Shown: positions 1 to 9,821 of the stretch, piece by piece | Layout: the number at the start of each line of letters is the position of its first letter | Position numbering within the stretch: the stretch's first letter is position 1 | Origin: an uncultured Lachnospiraceae bacterium | GTDB lineage: Bacteria; Bacillota; Clostridia; Lachnospirales; Lachnospiraceae | NCBI GenBank assembly: GCA_910585905.1 | Contig: CAJUID010000011.1 | Coordinates: 1-64,000 of the forward strand | Direction of reading: 5' to 3' | Length of the DNA: 64,000 nucleotides | Notes under the pieces: model-generated | What the model saw: only the letters and a program-made list of their open reading frames with translations | Told to the model about the DNA's origin: nothing | Databases searched by the model: none | Position numbers and translations under genes: made by a program

Positions 1-152
1 TGCGTCAGCGAGATTTATATTACCACGCTTTCCACATCTTGTCAACAACTTTTTTCTATTTTTTTACATTTTTCTTAAAATCAATTATTCATCCCAGTAC
101 AGTCAAGTATCATGGTCATAAACAATATCATTATAAAGTAAAAAATAGAAAA

Positions 153-240
153 CGGAGAAAGAGGGATTTGAACCCTCGCGCCGCGTGAACGACCTACACC
201 CTTAGCAGGGGCGCCTCTTCAGCCTCTTGAGTATTTCTCC
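153..240 (-). tRNA. tRNA-Ser (GCU)
   Basis: On the minus strand an 88-nt cloverleaf can be read. The 7-bp acceptor stem is GGAGAAA/UUUCUCC with discriminator G. The anticodon loop is CUGCUAA (anticodon GCU) closed by a CGCCC/GGGUG stem. A long variable arm and the T-loop GGUUCAAAUCC follow, as expected for a class II serine tRNA reading AGC/AGU. The 3' CCA is not encoded. It lies downstream of the fumarase genes on the same strand. Confidence 0.95.
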
Positions 241-361
241 ATTTGCTCTCAGTGTCACTTATCTGACCGCCGAGCATGTTCTAGTATATCAACATTTTAT
301 ATCTATGTCAACAACTTTTTTCAATTTTTTTGTCATTGCCTGTTACCTTAGTTACTATTCA

Positions 362-432
362 CAGTTAATTGCAGAAAATAGACAGATCCGTTGTGCTTGC
401 ACATAGGAAGTTGTCTACTTTTTGCAATTAAC
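362..432. repeat. Intergenic inverted repeat (hairpin)
   Basis: Arms of about 20 bp beginning GTTAATTGCA on both strands (near 363-383 and 411-431) enclose a GC-richer loop. It sits in the 389-nt gap between the tRNA and the fumarase beta gene, with no T-run, so it is more like a small palindromic element than a terminator. Confidence 0.5.
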
Positions 433-464
433 GATTAGGCAATTCTAAACCAAGTAAGTCAAGT

Positions 465-548
465 ATCCCTCGCGCAGTCGTCAAGTGCAAAGGAACTTTC
501 AGTTTCTTGCAAGCATTGCGTTTGGCTCATTGCTTACGCGAGAATAAA
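465..548 (-). repeat. Dispersed intergenic repeat, degenerate copy 1
   Basis: Read on the minus strand it starts with TTCTCGCGTAAGCAATGAGCC, continues with a diverged GCAAG-rich hairpin and a GACGACTGCGCGAGGG block. It shares these landmarks with the full copies at 4918, 25661, 33565 and 54895, but has lost the CCCCG hairpin at the far end. Confidence 0.7.
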
Positions 549-629
549 ATATAAGCTACAACTTTTAGCTTTGCATACGCAAATCTTTCAAATACTATTA
601 AACAAACAATGAAACCACTTTCTTTTTTA

Positions 630-1172
630 TCATATCCCCTTTAAGGCTTCATCATACATGTTTCTTTTATCAGAATCAATTACAACAATAACGGGAAGAT
701 TTTCAACTTCCAGTTTGCGAATTGCTTCTGTTCCAAGATCTTCATATGCGATTACTTCTGATTTTTTAATGCACTTAGATAATAGAGCACCTGCCCCGCC
801 AATTGCTGCAAAATAAACTGCATTATTTTTATGCATAGAATCAATCACTTCTTTAGATCTCTTCCCCTTACCTATCATCCCTTTTAATCCATTTTCTAAT
901 AATATAGGAGTATATTTATCCATACGGCTACTTGTAGTTGGACCTGCAGAACCTATGGGACGCCCCTCCCTCGCTGGAGATGGTCCAAGATAATATATAA
1001 TATTATCTTGTAATTCAAAAGGAATTTTCTCTCCTTTCTGCATTGCTTCATAAATCCTTCTATGTGCAGCATCCCTAGCTGTATAAAGTGTCCCTGAAAG
1101 ATAAACATAATCTCCTGCTTTTAAATCTGACACCTTGTCATCTGATAATGGTGTAATAATATGTTTTTCCAA
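630..1172 (-). CDS. Fumarate hydratase class I (Fe-S type), beta subunit
   Basis: This 180-aa protein matches the C-terminal (beta) domain of Fe-S hydro-lyases that interconvert fumarate and malate; the L(+)-tartrate dehydratase beta subunit is the close alternative. Family marks are LSGTLYTARDAAHRR near residue 25, GPSPAREGRPIGSAGPTTSSRMD at about 62-85, and IGKGKRS at about 101. The beta subunit supplies substrate-binding residues to the cluster-bearing alpha subunit. Translation starts at TTG (1172-1170), preceded by GAGGAAA at a normal distance; no ATG competes. It lies 171 nt downstream of the alpha gene on the same strand. The gap contains a short GCCGC/GCGGC hairpin (1322-1336) without a terminator T-run, so co-transcription is plausible. 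Confidence 0.9.
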   Translation of the reverse strand: MEKHIITPLSDDKVSDLKAGDYVYLSGTLYTARDAAHRRIYEAMQKGEKIPFELQDNIIYYLGPSPAREGRPIGSAGPTTSSRMDKYTPILLENGLKGMIGKGKRSKEVIDSMHKNNAVYFAAIGGAGALLSKCIKKSEVIAYEDLGTEAIRKLEVENLPVIVVIDSDKRNMYDEALKGI

Positions 1173-1343
1173 TTCAATTTCCTCATTTCTTTGAAGTGAT
1201 AGATTGAAAAATAATCTAGGGCAGTAAAGAACAATAGCCCAACAATCATTTCAATTTCAACCAAGAAAAATGCAAAAATAACATTTTTCTTAAGCAGACA
1301 AGTCTTCTTTTCTATACTTGTGCCGCAAAAAGCGGCATATGAT

Positions 1344-2186
1344 TTATATGATTCTATTTTTATGACGATTTACGTGGCAACACATATTAATAGCCACAGG
1401 CAGTCCAGCAATATGTGTAGGATATGTCTCAATATTTATTCCCAATGCTGTAGTATTGCCGCCAAGTCCAGCTGGCCCTATTCCTATATTATTTATCTTT
1501 TCTAACATTTCCTCCTCCAATTCGCTTACATAAGGAATAGGATTATGGGAGCCCAACTCACGTGTTAATGCTTTTTTTGCTAATAGTGCACACTTTTCAA
1601 ATGTACCGCCTATCCCAACACCTACTACAACTGGAGGACACGCATTTGGACCAGCTAATTTTACAGTTTCTAATATTGCATCTTTTATTCCTTCGATGCC
1701 ATCCGCAGGTTTTAACATACAAACCCGGCTCATATTTTCACTGCCAAACCCTTTTGGTGATACAGTTATCTCGACCTGATCCCCCGAAACAATCTCATAA
1801 TGAATCACTCCTGGCGTATTATCTTTTGTATTGACACGTTCAACTGGATCTTTTACTACTGACTTTCGCAAATAACCTTCCTCATATCCCTGGCGTATTC
1901 CCTCATTAATTGCGTCTTCCAGATTTCCGCCTTCAAAATGAACGTCTTGCCCAATCTTCATAAAAATAACAGCCATTCCTGTATCCTGACAGATCGGAAT
2001 AGATTCATTTTTTGCAATATCCATATTTTCTTTTAACTGAGACAAAATTTGTTTTCCAATCTGGTTTGATTCTGTCTCCTGATTCTGATAAATGGCACTT
2101 TTAACATCTTCTGATAACACATAATTTGCTTCTATGCACATTTCTTTAATATTTTTTGTTATTTCCTGCACAGATATTGATCTCAT
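1344..2186 (-). CDS. Fumarate hydratase class I (Fe-S type), alpha subunit
   Basis: About 280 aa, the [4Fe-4S]-binding alpha subunit of a two-subunit class I fumarase or tartrate dehydratase. Three cysteine motifs expected to hold the cluster are visible: PICQDTG near residue 65, NACPPVVVGVGIGG near 185 and the C-terminal NMCCHVNRH. GLGGNTTALG near 240 is also typical. The start was set at the ATG at 2186 because GAGG lies about 6 nt upstream; an in-frame ATG at 2198 lacks such a site. It follows gyrA by 73 nt and precedes the beta gene, all on the minus strand. The protein is probably oxygen-sensitive, in line with an anaerobe. Confidence 0.9.
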   Translation of the reverse strand: MRSISVQEITKNIKEMCIEANYVLSEDVKSAIYQNQETESNQIGKQILSQLKENMDIAKNESIPICQDTGMAVIFMKIGQDVHFEGGNLEDAINEGIRQGYEEGYLRKSVVKDPVERVNTKDNTPGVIHYEIVSGDQVEITVSPKGFGSENMSRVCMLKPADGIEGIKDAILETVKLAGPNACPPVVVGVGIGGTFEKCALLAKKALTRELGSHNPIPYVSELEEEMLEKINNIGIGPAGLGGNTTALGINIETYPTHIAGLPVAINMCCHVNRHKNRII

Positions 2187-2259
2187 TTCTATCCTCATTT
2201 CTCAAGGTTTTATATACTGACACATGAACTAAACTGACATACTGTTTTCAGTTTAGTTC

Positions 2260-4881
2260 TTATTCCTCTTTGTCTTCCTCGGCCCGCTCCAGCAATTTTT
2301 CCAATGATTGGTCATTCACAACATCCGCTGGCGTCACTTCTGCATCCGATAAATTTTTTTCCAATGTTTCTTCTAACTGGTTTGTCGGATTCCCACTGAC
2401 ATTTTCTGCGGTTTCTACATTTTCTAGATTATCCGGTATGGTATCCCTGACTTTTGCAATGCTTGCAACAACAATTTCCTTATCAGAATCTAAATCAATT
2501 AATTTTACACCTGAAGTAATGCGTCCAAGATTTGAAATCTCAGAAACCTTCAATTGAATTATGATTCCTTCAGTAGTGATTAACATTATCTCATTATTAT
2601 CATTAACTGCTTTCACACTAACAACATTGCCTGTCTTTTCTGTAATCTTATAACATTTAACACCTTTTCCACCACGGTATTGTTTTGTAAACTCAGTTAT
2701 TTCTGTTCTCTTACCCATGCCATATTCTGATACTAAAATTAAATACTGCCCCTGTGTATCAAGCTGCATCCCAATCACTTCATCATCATAAGAAAGATTC
2801 ATTCCTATTACTCCCATAGATGATCTGCCTGTTGGGCGGACATCATTCTCATCAAAGCGAATACACTGCCCATGTTTCGTTACTAAAATAATATCTTTCT
2901 TTAAATTCGTAGCTTTTACCTCGATTAATTCGTCATCTTCACGCAGGTTAATTGCTTGCAGACCAGATTTTCTAATATTAGCATATTCAGAAATAGAAGT
3001 TTTTTTCACAATACCTTTCCTAGTAGCCATAAACAGATATTTGTTTTCAGCATATTCGCGGATCGGAATAACTGCAGTAATTTTTTCATCTGGCAAAAGC
3101 TGCAACAGATTAATAATTGCAGTTCCCCTTGCCATTCTACCTGATTCCGGTATCTCATAAGCCTTCAAACGATATACACGGCCCTTATTTGTGAAAAACA
3201 TAATAAAGTGATGTGTCGTAGACATAATTAAATCTTCGATATAATCATCTTCTATGGTTTGCATCCCCTTAATTCCTTTACCGCCTCTGTGCTGACTCTT
3301 AAAATTATCAACTGTCATTCGCTTAATATAGCCAAGCTTTGTCATAGTGATAATCGTATTTTCATGTGGAATTAAATCTTCCATAGAGATATCAAACTCA
3401 TCATAGCCAATTGAAGTTCGTCTTTCATCACCATATTTATCCCTGATTACAAGAATTTCTTTTTTTACAACGGCAAGAAGGAGCTTACGGTCTGCTAAAA
3501 TAGCTCGATATTCTTCTATCTTCTTCTGCAGTTCCGCATACTCACCCTCGATTTTTTCACGCTCCAAACCTGTCAGAGCACGCAAACGCATCTCAACAAT
3601 AGCATCTGCCTGTGCCCTTGTCAGCTCAAAACGCTCCTCCAACTTTTCCTTTGCCTCATTTGCTGTCTTAGAACCACGGATAATAGAGATAACTTCATCA
3701 ATATTATCTAAAGCAATCAACAATCCTTCTAAAATATGGGCGCGCTCTTCTGCTTTATTTAAATCATATTTCGTTCTTCTGGTGACTACTTCCTCCTGAT
3801 GTTTCAGATAATACTGCAACATTTGAAGAATATTCATAACTACTGGCTCATTATTAACCAGTGCGAGCATAATCACACCGAATGTATCCTGCATTTGCGT
3901 ATGTTTAAAAAGCTGATTTAAGATAATATTTGGATTAACATCTCGCCGTAGCTCAATACAGACACGCATACCTTCACGGTTTGTCTCATCACGCAGGTCC
4001 GTAATCCCGTCAATTTTCTTATCACGGTGTAATTCTGAAATCTTTTCAATTAACCTAGCCTTATTTACCATATAAGGAAGCTCTGTCACTACAATTCTAT
4101 TTTTTCCATTTTCCATCGGTTCAATATCAGTAATAGCACGTACTCGTATTTTACCACGCCCAGTGCGATACGCTTCTTCTATACCCCTGGTACCCAAAAT
4201 CTGTGCGCCTGTAGGAAAATCAGGACCTTTAACAATTGATAAAATTTCCTCCATAGCTGTTTCTTTATCTTCGCTAATATTATCAATAATATGCACAACT
4301 GCATCAATCACCTCACGAAGATTATGAGGTGGAATATTTGTAGCCATTCCGACCGCAATTCCAGAAGTCCCATTAACTAATAAGTTAGGATATCTTGATG
4401 GAAGGACAACCGGTTCCTTTTCCGTTTCATCAAAGTTCGGGTCAAAATTAACCGTATCTTTATTGATATCTGCTAACATTTCCACGGATATTTTGCTGAG
4501 CCTTGCCTCTGTATAACGCATCGCTGCAGCGCCGTCTCCATCGACAGATCCGAAATTACCATGGCCATCTACAAGTGGATAACGGGTAGACCATTCCTGT
4601 GCCAGATTAACCAATGCACCATAAATAGAGCTATCTCCATGAGGATGATATTTACCCATGGTATCACCAACGATACGGGCACATTTACGATGTGGCTTAT
4701 CCGGTCCATTATTTAACTCTACCATCGCGTACATAATTCTGCGCTGTACCGGTTTTAAACCATCTCGGACATCAGGAAGGGCTCTGGCTGCAATAACGGA
4801 CATAGCATAATCTATGTATGCTGTCTCCATCTTCTTTTTCAGATCCACATCATGGACCTTGTCAAAGATATTATCATCCAT
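2260..4881 (-). CDS. gyrA: DNA gyrase subunit A
   Basis: 873 aa. GyrA is the breakage-reunion subunit of type II topoisomerase, forming A2B2 with GyrB to introduce negative supercoils. The N-terminal winged-helix region carries KPVQRRIMYAM and the catalytic tyrosine in AAMRYTEARLS (about residue 122). The C-terminal half carries repeated beta-pinwheel blades, including the GyrA-box-like QYRGGKGVK near 745, which separates gyrase from topoisomerase IV. The tail is acidic. The start is ATG at 4881, with GGAGGAG just upstream; the open frame extends 10 codons further but without a ribosome site. The quinolone-determining segment reads HPHGDSSIYG, so the position equal to E. coli D87 is Gly. gyrB lies 256 nt upstream, separated by a repeat. 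Confidence 0.98.
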   Translation of the reverse strand: MDDNIFDKVHDVDLKKKMETAYIDYAMSVIAARALPDVRDGLKPVQRRIMYAMVELNNGPDKPHRKCARIVGDTMGKYHPHGDSSIYGALVNLAQEWSTRYPLVDGHGNFGSVDGDGAAAMRYTEARLSKISVEMLADINKDTVNFDPNFDETEKEPVVLPSRYPNLLVNGTSGIAVGMATNIPPHNLREVIDAVVHIIDNISEDKETAMEEILSIVKGPDFPTGAQILGTRGIEEAYRTGRGKIRVRAITDIEPMENGKNRIVVTELPYMVNKARLIEKISELHRDKKIDGITDLRDETNREGMRVCIELRRDVNPNIILNQLFKHTQMQDTFGVIMLALVNNEPVVMNILQMLQYYLKHQEEVVTRRTKYDLNKAEERAHILEGLLIALDNIDEVISIIRGSKTANEAKEKLEERFELTRAQADAIVEMRLRALTGLEREKIEGEYAELQKKIEEYRAILADRKLLLAVVKKEILVIRDKYGDERRTSIGYDEFDISMEDLIPHENTIITMTKLGYIKRMTVDNFKSQHRGGKGIKGMQTIEDDYIEDLIMSTTHHFIMFFTNKGRVYRLKAYEIPESGRMARGTAIINLLQLLPDEKITAVIPIREYAENKYLFMATRKGIVKKTSISEYANIRKSGLQAINLREDDELIEVKATNLKKDIILVTKHGQCIRFDENDVRPTGRSSMGVIGMNLSYDDEVIGMQLDTQGQYLILVSEYGMGKRTEITEFTKQYRGGKGVKCYKITEKTGNVVSVKAVNDNNEIMLITTEGIIIQLKVSEISNLGRITSGVKLIDLDSDKEIVVASIAKVRDTIPDNLENVETAENVSGNPTNQLEETLEKNLSDAEVTPADVVNDQSLEKLLERAEEDKEE

Positions 4882-4917
4882 TTTCTCTCCTCCAAATCTT
4901 TTAAAAAACAAAACTCA

Positions 4918-5049
4918 AATCAACAACCCCGCTGCAAGCAACGGGGTATCAAACTTGCAACGCTGCAGAGCAGCGGGGTATGTGACCCGCGCGCAGTCGC
5001 CAAGTGCAAGCAAGCTTGCGTTTGGCTCGTTGCGTACGCGAGAATCAAA
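4918..5049 (-). repeat. Dispersed intergenic repeat, full copy 2
   Basis: 132 bp between gyrB and gyrA, identical in inverse orientation to 54895-55026. On the minus strand it runs from a GTACGCAACGAGCC head, through GCAAGCTTGCTTGC and CGCTGCTCTGCAGCG hairpins, to a terminal CCCCGTTGCTTGCAGCGGGG hairpin. It has no ribosome-binding site or coding potential; open frames across it are incidental. Confidence 0.9.
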
Positions 5050-5065
5050 TATTACATATCACTAG

Positions 5066-5112
5066 TTACTATTCACGGCTGATTTTACACATGATATGAA
5101 CGTGAATAGTAA
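5066..5112. terminator. 12-bp perfect inverted repeat after gyrB
   Basis: TTACTATTCACG at 5066-5077 pairs perfectly with CGTGAATAGTAA at 5101-5112 across a 23-nt loop. It follows the gyrB stop codon but lacks a T-run, so it may be an RNA-stability or transcription-end hairpin, or the end of the adjoining repeat. Confidence 0.4.
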
Positions 5113-5137
5113 AAGCCACTACAACTCATAGCAACTA

Positions 5138-7060
5138 CTAGATATCCAAGTTTTTGACATATTTTGCATTTTCTTCAATAAATTCTCGGCGCGGCTCTAC
5201 TTTATCACCCATCAGGGTATTAAAAACAACATCAATCTCCGACTCTGATTCTTCATCTATTGTGACACGGAGCAAAATGCGTTTTTCTGGATCCATTGTT
5301 GTCTCCCAGAGCTGGTCAGCATCCATCTCACCAAGTCCTTTGTAGCGCTGAATTTTATTATTCCCATCCCTTCCTATTTCTGTCAGGATTTTCCCTAATT
5401 CAACATCATCATAAGCATAATAAACCTTTTTATTCCTATCAATCTTGTAAAGCGGCGGTTGAGCTAAATATACATGCCCTTTCCGAATCAGATCCGGCAT
5501 AAAACGGTACAAAAATGTCAGCATCAAAGTGGCAATGTGTGCACCATCTACATCAGCATCCGTCATGATAACAATTTTATCATAGCGCAGTTTTTCAATA
5601 TTAAAATCTTCACCAATGCCTGTTCCAAATGCAGTAATCATGGCTTTAATCTCATTGTTTACAAGAATCTTATCCAAGCGGGATTTCTCTACATTTAAAA
5701 TCTTTCCACGCAGCGGAAGAATAGCCTGCGTTGCACGATTCCTAGCAGTCTTTGCGCTGCCGCCCGCAGAATCTCCCTCTACAATGTAAATTTCGCAGTT
5801 CTTTGGATCTTTGTCACTACAGTCAGCTAATTTTCCTGGAAGGCTTGTTCCCTCCAAAGCAGTTTTTCGCCTTGTCAGATCCCTTGCTTTCCTTGCGGCA
5901 TCCCTTGCCCTCTGTGCAAGAACTGCTTTGTCACAGATTGTTCTTGCAACTGAAGGATTCTGCTCCAAAAAATAAGTTAACTGCTCTGACACGACAGATT
6001 CTACTGCACCTCTTGCCTCACTATTTCCAAGTTTTTGTTTTGTCTGCCCCTCAAACTGAGGTTCTGAAATCTTAATACTAATAATTGCAGAAAGCCCTTC
6101 TCTGATATCCTCTCCCATAAGATTTGCTTCATTTTCTTTTAAAATCTTATTTTTCTTTGCATAATCATTAAAAGTTTTAGTAATTGCATTACGAAAACCA
6201 GTCAAATGGGTACCACCCTCCGGGGTAGTAATGTTATTAACAAAGCTATAAGTTCCCTCCTGATAAGAGTCATTATGCTGCATTGCAACCTCTACTACGA
6301 TATCCTCACGCTGCCCCTCACAATAAATAATCTGCTCATATAAAGGGTCTTTATTGCGGTTTAGATAACTCACATATTCCTTAATCCCACCTTCATAATG
6401 AAATTCTCTTACCTTTGGCTCCTCCAGTCTGTCATCTGTCAGAACAATTTTAATTCCCTTTGTCAAAAATGCCATCTCACGGAGGCGCTGTCTTAATGTA
6501 TCAAAATCAAATATAGTTTCTTCAAAAATCTCTTTATCTGGAAGAAAAATAACTTCAGTACCAGTATGGTCAGTAGCTCCAACTTCTTTTAGAGGATACA
6601 TTACTTTTCCCCGTTCATAACGCTGTTTGTACATTTTTCCATCCTGGTGGATCGTCACCTCCAGCCACTCTGACAAAGCATTTACAACAGAAGCACCCAC
6701 ACCATGCAATCCGCCGGAAACTTTATATCCCCCACCACCAAATTTGCCGCCGGCATGGAGGATGGTGAATACAACTTCTACCGCAGGAAGTCCTGCCTTG
6801 TGATTAATGCCAATTGGAATTCCGCGCCCATTATCAATAACTTTGATAGAATTATCTTTTTGAATAAATACTTTGATTTCATCACAATAGCCTGCAAGAG
6901 CCTCATCTACGGAATTATCGACAATCTCATATACAAGATGATGAAGGCCGCGGATTGATGTACTGCCAATATACATACCAGGTCTTTTACGAACCGCTTC
7001 CAGACCCTCTAAAATCTGAATTTGATCCGCACCATATTCTCCATTCACTTCTGTTCCCAT
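5138..7060 (-). CDS. gyrB: DNA gyrase subunit B
   Basis: 640 aa, the ATPase subunit of gyrase. The GHKL ATP-binding domain carries EIVDNSVDEA, DNGRGIP and GLHGVGASVVNAL in the first 130 residues. The transducer domain follows. The TOPRIM domain has EGDSAGGSA near 430 and the metal-binding DADVDGAHI near 505. The C-terminus QRYKGLGEMD is typical of gyrase. ATG at 7060 was chosen because GGAGG lies 5 nt upstream; the frame opens at an upstream TTG (7090) with no such site. recF is 58 nt upstream, so recF-gyrB-gyrA are probably co-transcribed. Confidence 0.98.
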   Translation of the reverse strand: MGTEVNGEYGADQIQILEGLEAVRKRPGMYIGSTSIRGLHHLVYEIVDNSVDEALAGYCDEIKVFIQKDNSIKVIDNGRGIPIGINHKAGLPAVEVVFTILHAGGKFGGGGYKVSGGLHGVGASVVNALSEWLEVTIHQDGKMYKQRYERGKVMYPLKEVGATDHTGTEVIFLPDKEIFEETIFDFDTLRQRLREMAFLTKGIKIVLTDDRLEEPKVREFHYEGGIKEYVSYLNRNKDPLYEQIIYCEGQREDIVVEVAMQHNDSYQEGTYSFVNNITTPEGGTHLTGFRNAITKTFNDYAKKNKILKENEANLMGEDIREGLSAIISIKISEPQFEGQTKQKLGNSEARGAVESVVSEQLTYFLEQNPSVARTICDKAVLAQRARDAARKARDLTRRKTALEGTSLPGKLADCSDKDPKNCEIYIVEGDSAGGSAKTARNRATQAILPLRGKILNVEKSRLDKILVNNEIKAMITAFGTGIGEDFNIEKLRYDKIVIMTDADVDGAHIATLMLTFLYRFMPDLIRKGHVYLAQPPLYKIDRNKKVYYAYDDVELGKILTEIGRDGNNKIQRYKGLGEMDADQLWETTMDPEKRILLRVTIDEESESEIDVVFNTLMGDKVEPRREFIEENAKYVKNLDI

Positions 7061-7118
7061 AACATCCTCCATTCTAACTGCCATACTCAAATGCCACTAT
7101 TCACTTCCAATCATATTT

Positions 7119-8210
7119 TCACTCTCGTTCCCCCACAGACACAGTTCCCTTTGAAACCTTAAAAATTCTATCTAAAGTAAGCCTACTGTCAATAAATTCC
7201 TCTATACCAGTACAAGTAATGATCGTCTGAATATCATGAATACTGTCAAGCAGGTAATTTTGCCTGTTCCTATCTAACTCAGACAATACATCATCCAACA
7301 AAAGAAGCGGTGAATCACCTATTGTTCTCTTCACCAATTCAATTTCTGCTAACTTTAATGACAAAGCACAAGTCCTTTGCTGCCCCTGTGACCCATATTT
7401 TCGGATATCAATCCCATCATTTATAAAACACAAATCGTCCCTATGCGGTCCTACACTTGTAGAACACATCTTGAGGTCTTTTTCACGAGAATCTTTTAAC
7501 TTTGCCGCAAATGCATCAATTACTGTATCAGGCTCATAAAACATTTTAACATGTTCTCTATTTCCGGTAAGTTTTTCATTCACTTTAGTAACAATTTCAC
7601 TAATCTCTTCAACGAATTTTTCTCTTCGCTTCATAATACGGCTTCCATATTCTACTAAATTCATATCCCAGACATCCAATGTATCTTTTAGAGACGGCTG
7701 GTTATAAATCTGCTTTAGCAGCTTATTTCTCTGCATTAAAGTTTTATTATATTCTCCTAAGTCATGCAAGTATAAGCTATCTAGCTGACACAACTCCATA
7801 TTAATAAATTTTCTTCTTTCAGAAGGGCCATTTTTAATAATCCTAAGATCCTCTGGAGAAAAGAAAATAACATTAAGAAGCCCCATAAGTTCCGCAGAAC
7901 GCTTAATAGGAATCCCGTCAATTGCAATCCCTTTCCCTTTACTTTTTTTTAAATGCATATCAATCCGATGCATCATGCTTTTCTTTGTCAAATGCATACG
8001 AATATGTGCTTCCTCTTCCCCAAGCCGAATCAACTCCTGATCTTTACTCCCCTTATGTGATTTTGTAGTACCGCAAACAAAAATTGATTCTAATATATTT
8101 GTTTTGCCCTGGGCATTATCCCCGTATAGAATATTTGTTTTATTATGAAACTCTATCTTTGCAAAATCATAATTGCGAAAATTGCCTATTTCCAGAGAAT
8201 TCACATACAT
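7119..8210 (-). CDS. recF: DNA replication and repair protein RecF
   Basis: 363 aa, usual length. RecF is an SMC-like ATPase that loads RecA at gapped DNA with RecO and RecR. Walker A is GDNAQGKTN (about residues 30-38). The signature is GSQGQQRT near 274. Walker B is LLLLDDVLSELD near 305. ATG at 8210 begins 3 nt after the yaaA stop codon, so the two are translationally coupled. The dnaN-yaaA-recF-gyrB order is the standard Firmicute arrangement next to oriC. Confidence 0.97.
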   Translation of the reverse strand: MYVNSLEIGNFRNYDFAKIEFHNKTNILYGDNAQGKTNILESIFVCGTTKSHKGSKDQELIRLGEEEAHIRMHLTKKSMMHRIDMHLKKSKGKGIAIDGIPIKRSAELMGLLNVIFFSPEDLRIIKNGPSERRKFINMELCQLDSLYLHDLGEYNKTLMQRNKLLKQIYNQPSLKDTLDVWDMNLVEYGSRIMKRREKFVEEISEIVTKVNEKLTGNREHVKMFYEPDTVIDAFAAKLKDSREKDLKMCSTSVGPHRDDLCFINDGIDIRKYGSQGQQRTCALSLKLAEIELVKRTIGDSPLLLLDDVLSELDRNRQNYLLDSIHDIQTIITCTGIEEFIDSRLTLDRIFKVSKGTVSVGERE

Positions 8211-8213
8211 AGA

Positions 8214-8426
8214 TTATTCTCCAATCACCGTTACCTGTTTTCCTTTATATTCTACAATATCCTGTGGATAAATTTTTTTTCCTCTTCTAGTATCCACCTC
8301 TCCATTTACCTTCACTTCCCCATTCTGTATAACAATTTTTGCTTCCACACCGGAAGAAACCAAGTCAGCTAATTTCAATAGCTGCCCAAGTTTTATAAAA
8401 TCATCTCGGATTTCAATTGCCTTCAT
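8214..8426 (-). CDS. yaaA: S4-domain RNA-binding protein YaaA
   Basis: 70 aa. This is almost entirely one S4 RNA-binding fold, as in the small YaaA/YlxM-region proteins found between dnaN and recF. Landmarks are FIKLGQLLKLADLVSSG and the basic turn VNGEVDTRRGKKIYPQD. AAGGAGAAA lies just upstream of ATG at 8426. Its molecular role is not well established; ribosome or RNA binding is inferred from the fold. Confidence 0.93.
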   Translation of the reverse strand: MKAIEIRDDFIKLGQLLKLADLVSSGVEAKIVIQNGEVKVNGEVDTRRGKKIYPQDIVEYKGKQVTVIGE

Positions 8427-8443
8427 ACTAATTTTCTCCTTTA

Positions 8444-9547
8444 TCAGACATTAAAATTTACTGGCAGGATTAAATAGATATAACTTTCCTCTTTATCCTT
8501 GATAAAACAAGGAGCTTTTGGATTAATCATATAAATTGTAATCTCTTCATCATCAATTACGCGGAGGGCATCAATTAAAAATCTTGGGTTAAACCCGATA
8601 AGAATGTCCTTTCCCTCCTTTGTTGCACTAATTTCCTCATCCATAGAACCAATAGCAGAATGCATTGCAAATCCCATGCTACTATCCTTGATATCTATAA
8701 TTACTGGTTTTTTCTCTGATTCTTTGATTAACAAGGTAGTTCTGTCAATACAATCCAACATTTCTTTTTTAGAGACTGTCAGTTTTGTTTCATAATCACT
8801 GGAAAGCATCTTTTCGATTTTATAATATTCCCCTTCAATCAGGCGAGATAAAACAATTGTATTTTTAAATTCAAAAAGTGCATGTTTGTCTGTAAAAAAT
8901 ATATTAACTATGTCGTCAATTCCTCCGTTTAGTATTTTACTAATCTCAGTTAAAGTTTTTCCAGGAATAATGACGCTGACGTCTTCATAATTTTCTTTTA
9001 GCTCAACTTTGCGGATAGAGATACGATGGCCATCAAGAGAAACAACTTTTAGTTGGTTTCCTTTAATTTCAAAAAGCTCACCAGTCATTACTTTTGTATT
9101 TTCATTGTCAGAAATAGAAAATACAGTCTGACGGATAATTTCTTTTAAGGTAAATTGTGAAATCTGTATTTTATCATTTTTAACTATATTGGGTAAAAAC
9201 GGAAACTCTTCTGTTGATTTTGCAGATATATTGAATTTTGCTTTTCCTCCGCTAATATTCATTACATAATTTTCATCAACAGAAATTTTTACTTCGTCGG
9301 AGGGAAGTTTTCTTATGATTTCATAGAAAACCTTCGCATTGATTGCAACAGAGCCTTCACTTTTTATTTCTCCTTCAATTACTGTTTCTATTCCAATTTC
9401 TAAATCATTTGCAATAAGCTTTATAATTTGTTCTTTTACTTCTAAAACCATACATTCTAAGATTGCCATCGTTGATTTTCCAGAAATTGCTTTTAATGCA
9501 ATATTGATACCTTCTAATAATTTTGATTTATCACAAATGATGTTCAT
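8444..9547 (-). CDS. dnaN: DNA polymerase III beta subunit (sliding clamp)
   Basis: 367 aa, the ring-shaped processivity clamp made of three similar domains. The C-terminus ends in the expected hydrophobic strand (ICLILPVNF-type, here YIYLILPVNFNV). Family marks are GKTLTEISKIL near 190 and IGFNPRFLIDAL near 320. ATG at 9547 is preceded by AAAGGAG; an in-frame upstream ATG at 9574 lacks a ribosome site. It lies 274 nt downstream of dnaA, a gap long enough to hold its own promoter. Confidence 0.97.
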   Translation of the reverse strand: MNIICDKSKLLEGINIALKAISGKSTMAILECMVLEVKEQIIKLIANDLEIGIETVIEGEIKSEGSVAINAKVFYEIIRKLPSDEVKISVDENYVMNISGGKAKFNISAKSTEEFPFLPNIVKNDKIQISQFTLKEIIRQTVFSISDNENTKVMTGELFEIKGNQLKVVSLDGHRISIRKVELKENYEDVSVIIPGKTLTEISKILNGGIDDIVNIFFTDKHALFEFKNTIVLSRLIEGEYYKIEKMLSSDYETKLTVSKKEMLDCIDRTTLLIKESEKKPVIIDIKDSSMGFAMHSAIGSMDEEISATKEGKDILIGFNPRFLIDALRVIDDEEITIYMINPKAPCFIKDKEESYIYLILPVNFNV

Positions 9548-9821
9548 GTGTATAACTCCTTTCAAAAAATCCATAAAAATAAAAATATATATAATATAAA
9601 AATAACCGTATTCATAATCGTATAGGCTGTGCGTACCGTTAATAATCGTTAAAACTCTTGCTAGTTAAGGATTTGAAGCTAAGGAAAACTTGTACAACAA
9701 CCTGCGGAATTCTGTTTAAAAACGAGGAATTATCAACATCTGCATAAAATGGGTTCAGATATCATAGAAAAGTTTTCCACTCATTTTGTGAATATGTTAA
9801 TAGTAAAATCACAAATTAACA

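Noticed and set aside
4814..5082. Plus-strand open frames over the gyrA start and the adjoining repeat
   Set aside because: They arise from the dispersed repeat and the antisense of gyrA; no ribosome site, and the same frame recurs wherever the repeat occurs.
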